The notes beneath the pieces were generated by a model. It was not told the origin of the DNA. It saw only the letters and a program-made list of their open reading frames with translations, and did not search any database. The position numbers were made by a program, and so were the translations under genes. From Spirochaetales bacterium (GTDB lineage Bacteria > Spirochaetota > Spirochaetia > DSM-16054 > Sediminispirochaetaceae), in assembly GCA_021767325.1 (NCBI GenBank), contig JAASTM010000140.1, positions 1-6,534 of the forward strand: a DNA stretch of 6,534 nt. The letters run 5' to 3'. Of the stretch, positions 6,260 through 6,534 are shown one piece after another. The first letter of the stretch is position 1. Every line of letters starts with the position of its first letter.

Positions 6260-6534
6260 AGCTCGATTCGCATCGGCGCGGTAGTCGGCGCAGCGATTCT
6301 GTCTATCAGCAGCTGTGCGGCGGTCGAACCCATTTTTCTGGCCGGCTGTCGGACAGCGGTCAGAGGCGGGTTCGTAATTTGTACCCAGTCAAAATCGTCA
6401 TACACTACCACTTTCATACTATCCGGAATTTTTACTTGCTTCTCATTAAGCAGACGAATTGCTCCCATTGCCATCACATTATTTGCAAGAAAAAGGGCAT
6501 CCACGTCCCTGTAGAGTTGTGCGGTCAGTCGATA
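6226..6534 (-). CDS. LacI-family transcriptional regulator, C-terminal part (runs off the right edge)
   Basis: The minus-strand frame is open from the window edge (6534) to TGA at 6226-6228, giving 102 residues of the effector-binding, periplasmic-binding-protein-like domain. Diagnostic stretches include DALFLANNVMAMGAIRLL, then KIPDSMKVVVYDDFDW, then NPPLTAVRQPARKMGSTAA and LLIDRI, matching the family pattern (A-x-N-D-x-M-A-x-G, V-x-x-DD, PPLT-V-Q, G-x-x-A). The frame continues upstream of the internal GTG at 6504 as YRLTAQLYRD, so that GTG is not the start; the HTH and hinge lie outside the window. It converges on the sugar operon and overlaps its last gene by 34 bases with no terminator between. 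Its family fits the two CG-centred palindromes before the binding-protein gene, so it is the likely inducible repressor; the inducer is presumably the imported sugar or a breakdown product. Confidence 0.92.
   Translation of the reverse strand, partial: YRLTAQLYRDVDALFLANNVMAMGAIRLLNEKQVKIPDSMKVVVYDDFDWVQITNPPLTAVRQPARKMGSTAAQLLIDRIAAPTTAPMRIELQAKLVERGSL

Noticed and set aside
6226..6504. A complete 92-residue small protein starting at GTG 6504 on the minus strand.
   Set aside because: The frame is open upstream to the window edge with typical LacI-family sequence, so this is the C-terminal part of a larger regulator.
1..6534. CRISPR arrays, tRNA or rRNA genes, insertion sequences or phage-type genes.
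   Set aside because: No regularly spaced repeats, RNA-gene-like segments, transposase motifs or integrase motifs were seen on either strand.

Overview
The window looks like a bacterial carbohydrate-utilisation locus. The best guess is a free-living spirochaete (Spirochaetales). This rests mainly on the solute-binding protein, whose signal peptide ends in a cysteine-free VLA-GGQQEK, a style common in spirochaete ABC binding proteins. The taxonomic call is inference, not proof. Genes are tightly packed with strong AAGGAG-type ribosome binding sites, and the longest gene-free stretch is about 176 bases (856-1031).

Left end (1-855): the first 45 codons of a minus-strand membrane protein diverge from a TetR/AcrR-type repressor gene (226-855). 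The 91-base space between them holds two related inverted repeats (154-177 and 188-209). They are good candidates for operators through which the TetR protein controls itself and the membrane protein. This unit seems unrelated to the sugar operon that follows.

Centre (856-6259): a regulatory region with a TTGACA promoter and two copies of the same perfect 16-bp palindrome with a central CG (925-940 and 964-979) precedes a five-gene plus-strand operon. The order is a CUT1-type sugar-binding protein (1032-2321), a strong intergenic hairpin (2330-2359), a MalF-type permease (2415-3305), a MalG-type permease (3318-4145), a DUF2961/GH172-type glycosidase (4170-5291) and a clan GH-J (GH32-like) five-bladed propeller glycosidase (5297-6259). 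Neither enzyme has a signal peptide, so both should act in the cytoplasm on sugars brought in by the transporter. No transport ATPase is encoded here; CUT1 systems often share an MsmX/UgpC-type ATPase encoded elsewhere.

Right end (6226-6534): the C-terminal 102 codons of a LacI-family repressor lie on the minus strand, converging on the operon and overlapping the last gene by 34 bases. Its family matches the style of the twin operators, so it is the likely local regulator.

Working model (inference): a LacI-regulated system imports an oligosaccharide containing fructofuranose (or possibly arabinofuranose), perhaps a difructose dianhydride or another alpha-linked fructoside. The GH172-type enzyme opens or hydrolyses it and the GH32-like enzyme finishes the job inside the cell. 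The pairing of GH172 with a short, divergent GH32-like enzyme behind one transporter is the most interesting content of the window.
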